DNA of 5,018 bases from Deltaproteobacteria bacterium (GTDB taxonomy: Bacteria; Desulfobacterota; Desulfobulbia; Desulfobulbales; SURF-16), in contig JAOZSN010000180.1 in assembly GCA_029939635.1 (NCBI GenBank), positions 1-5,018 of the forward strand, written 5' to 3'. The position numbers and the translations under genes are program-made. Below are positions 4,945 to 5,018 of this stretch, one piece after another. How positions within the stretch are numbered: the stretch's first letter is position 1; each line of letters opens with the position of its first letter. The notes beneath the pieces are model-generated. The model did no database searches. It saw only the letters and a list, made by a program, of their open reading frames with translations, and had not been told where the DNA came from.

Positions 4945-5018
4945 TGGTACCGGAGGTCGGGATCGAACCGACACGATATTGCTATCGCGGGATTTTGAGT
5001 CCCGTGCGTCTACCAGTT
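4945..5018 (-). tRNA. tRNA-Leu (anticodon CAA), 5' end cut by window edge
   Basis: Read on the minus strand, the sequence shows the end of the D arm (CTGGTAGACGC). The anticodon stem CGGGA/TCCCG encloses loop CTCAAAA, with anticodon CAA at 4997-4995, so it reads UUG codons. A long variable arm CGATA-GCAA-TATCG marks it as class II. The T arm is GTCGG-TTCGATC-CCGAC, followed by the 3' acceptor strand, discriminator A and an encoded CCA ending at 4945. Only the 5' acceptor strand and the first part of the D arm, about 13-14 bases, lie outside the window. Confidence 0.95.

Noticed and set aside
4945..5018. tRNA-Leu as attachment site of the integrase
   Set aside because: No copy of the tRNA 3' end or T-arm sequence is seen near the integrase or elsewhere in the window, and the integrase is far away and truncated.
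1..5018. CRISPR array or intact insertion sequence
   Set aside because: No regularly spaced direct repeats are visible, and no transposase gene with paired terminal repeats was found.

Overview
The window looks like a bacterial chromosome of moderate GC, with strong AGGAGG ribosome-binding sites, a type II tRNA-Leu with encoded CCA, and a good sigma-54-type promoter match. Codon and protein flavour suggest a Gram-negative anaerobe of the Desulfobulbales/Desulfobacterota kind. That placement is an impression, not something the sequence proves.

Layout, left to right. (1) 1-1205, minus: most of an ATPase_2/DUF234 protein, with a P-loop ATPase, a winged-helix region and a PD-(D/E)XK nuclease-like C-terminus, cut by the left window edge. 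Its promoter region (1216-1282) carries a sigma-70-type promoter overlapped by a strikingly symmetric 45-bp nested dyad. (2) 1335-2670, minus: two gene remnants joined head to tail. These are the N-terminal half of an MdaB-like flavodoxin-fold NAD(P)H:quinone oxidoreductase and a tyrosine recombinase that has lost its N-terminal arm-binding domain but keeps every catalytic residue. The join lies near 2366-2400 and records an insertion or deletion event. (3) 2689-2962: a regulatory intergenic region with a 13-bp-arm dyad about 110-145 bp upstream of the predicted start of a sigma-54-type promoter, the classical position for an enhancer-binding protein. (4) 2963-3764, plus: a tight three-gene operon of very small membrane proteins. 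Two are clear paralogues (67 and 64 aa), and a third (105 aa) shares the core G-x-W helix and adds a second helix. It is closed by a strong terminator with a GAAA loop. (5) 3935-4363, plus: a zinc-ribbon protein with two membrane helices. (6) 4515-4727, minus: a small acidic protein of unknown function. (7) 4945-5018, minus: tRNA-Leu(CAA), missing only its extreme 5' end, followed on its own strand by an intrinsic terminator.

The most interesting unit is the small-membrane-protein operon with its own sigma-54/enhancer architecture. The proteins match no family I can name, and the regulation implies a conditional, signal-driven role. The ATPase with its symmetric operator is a second self-contained unit, and the mdaB-like/int junction shows that this locus has been rearranged by mobile DNA.
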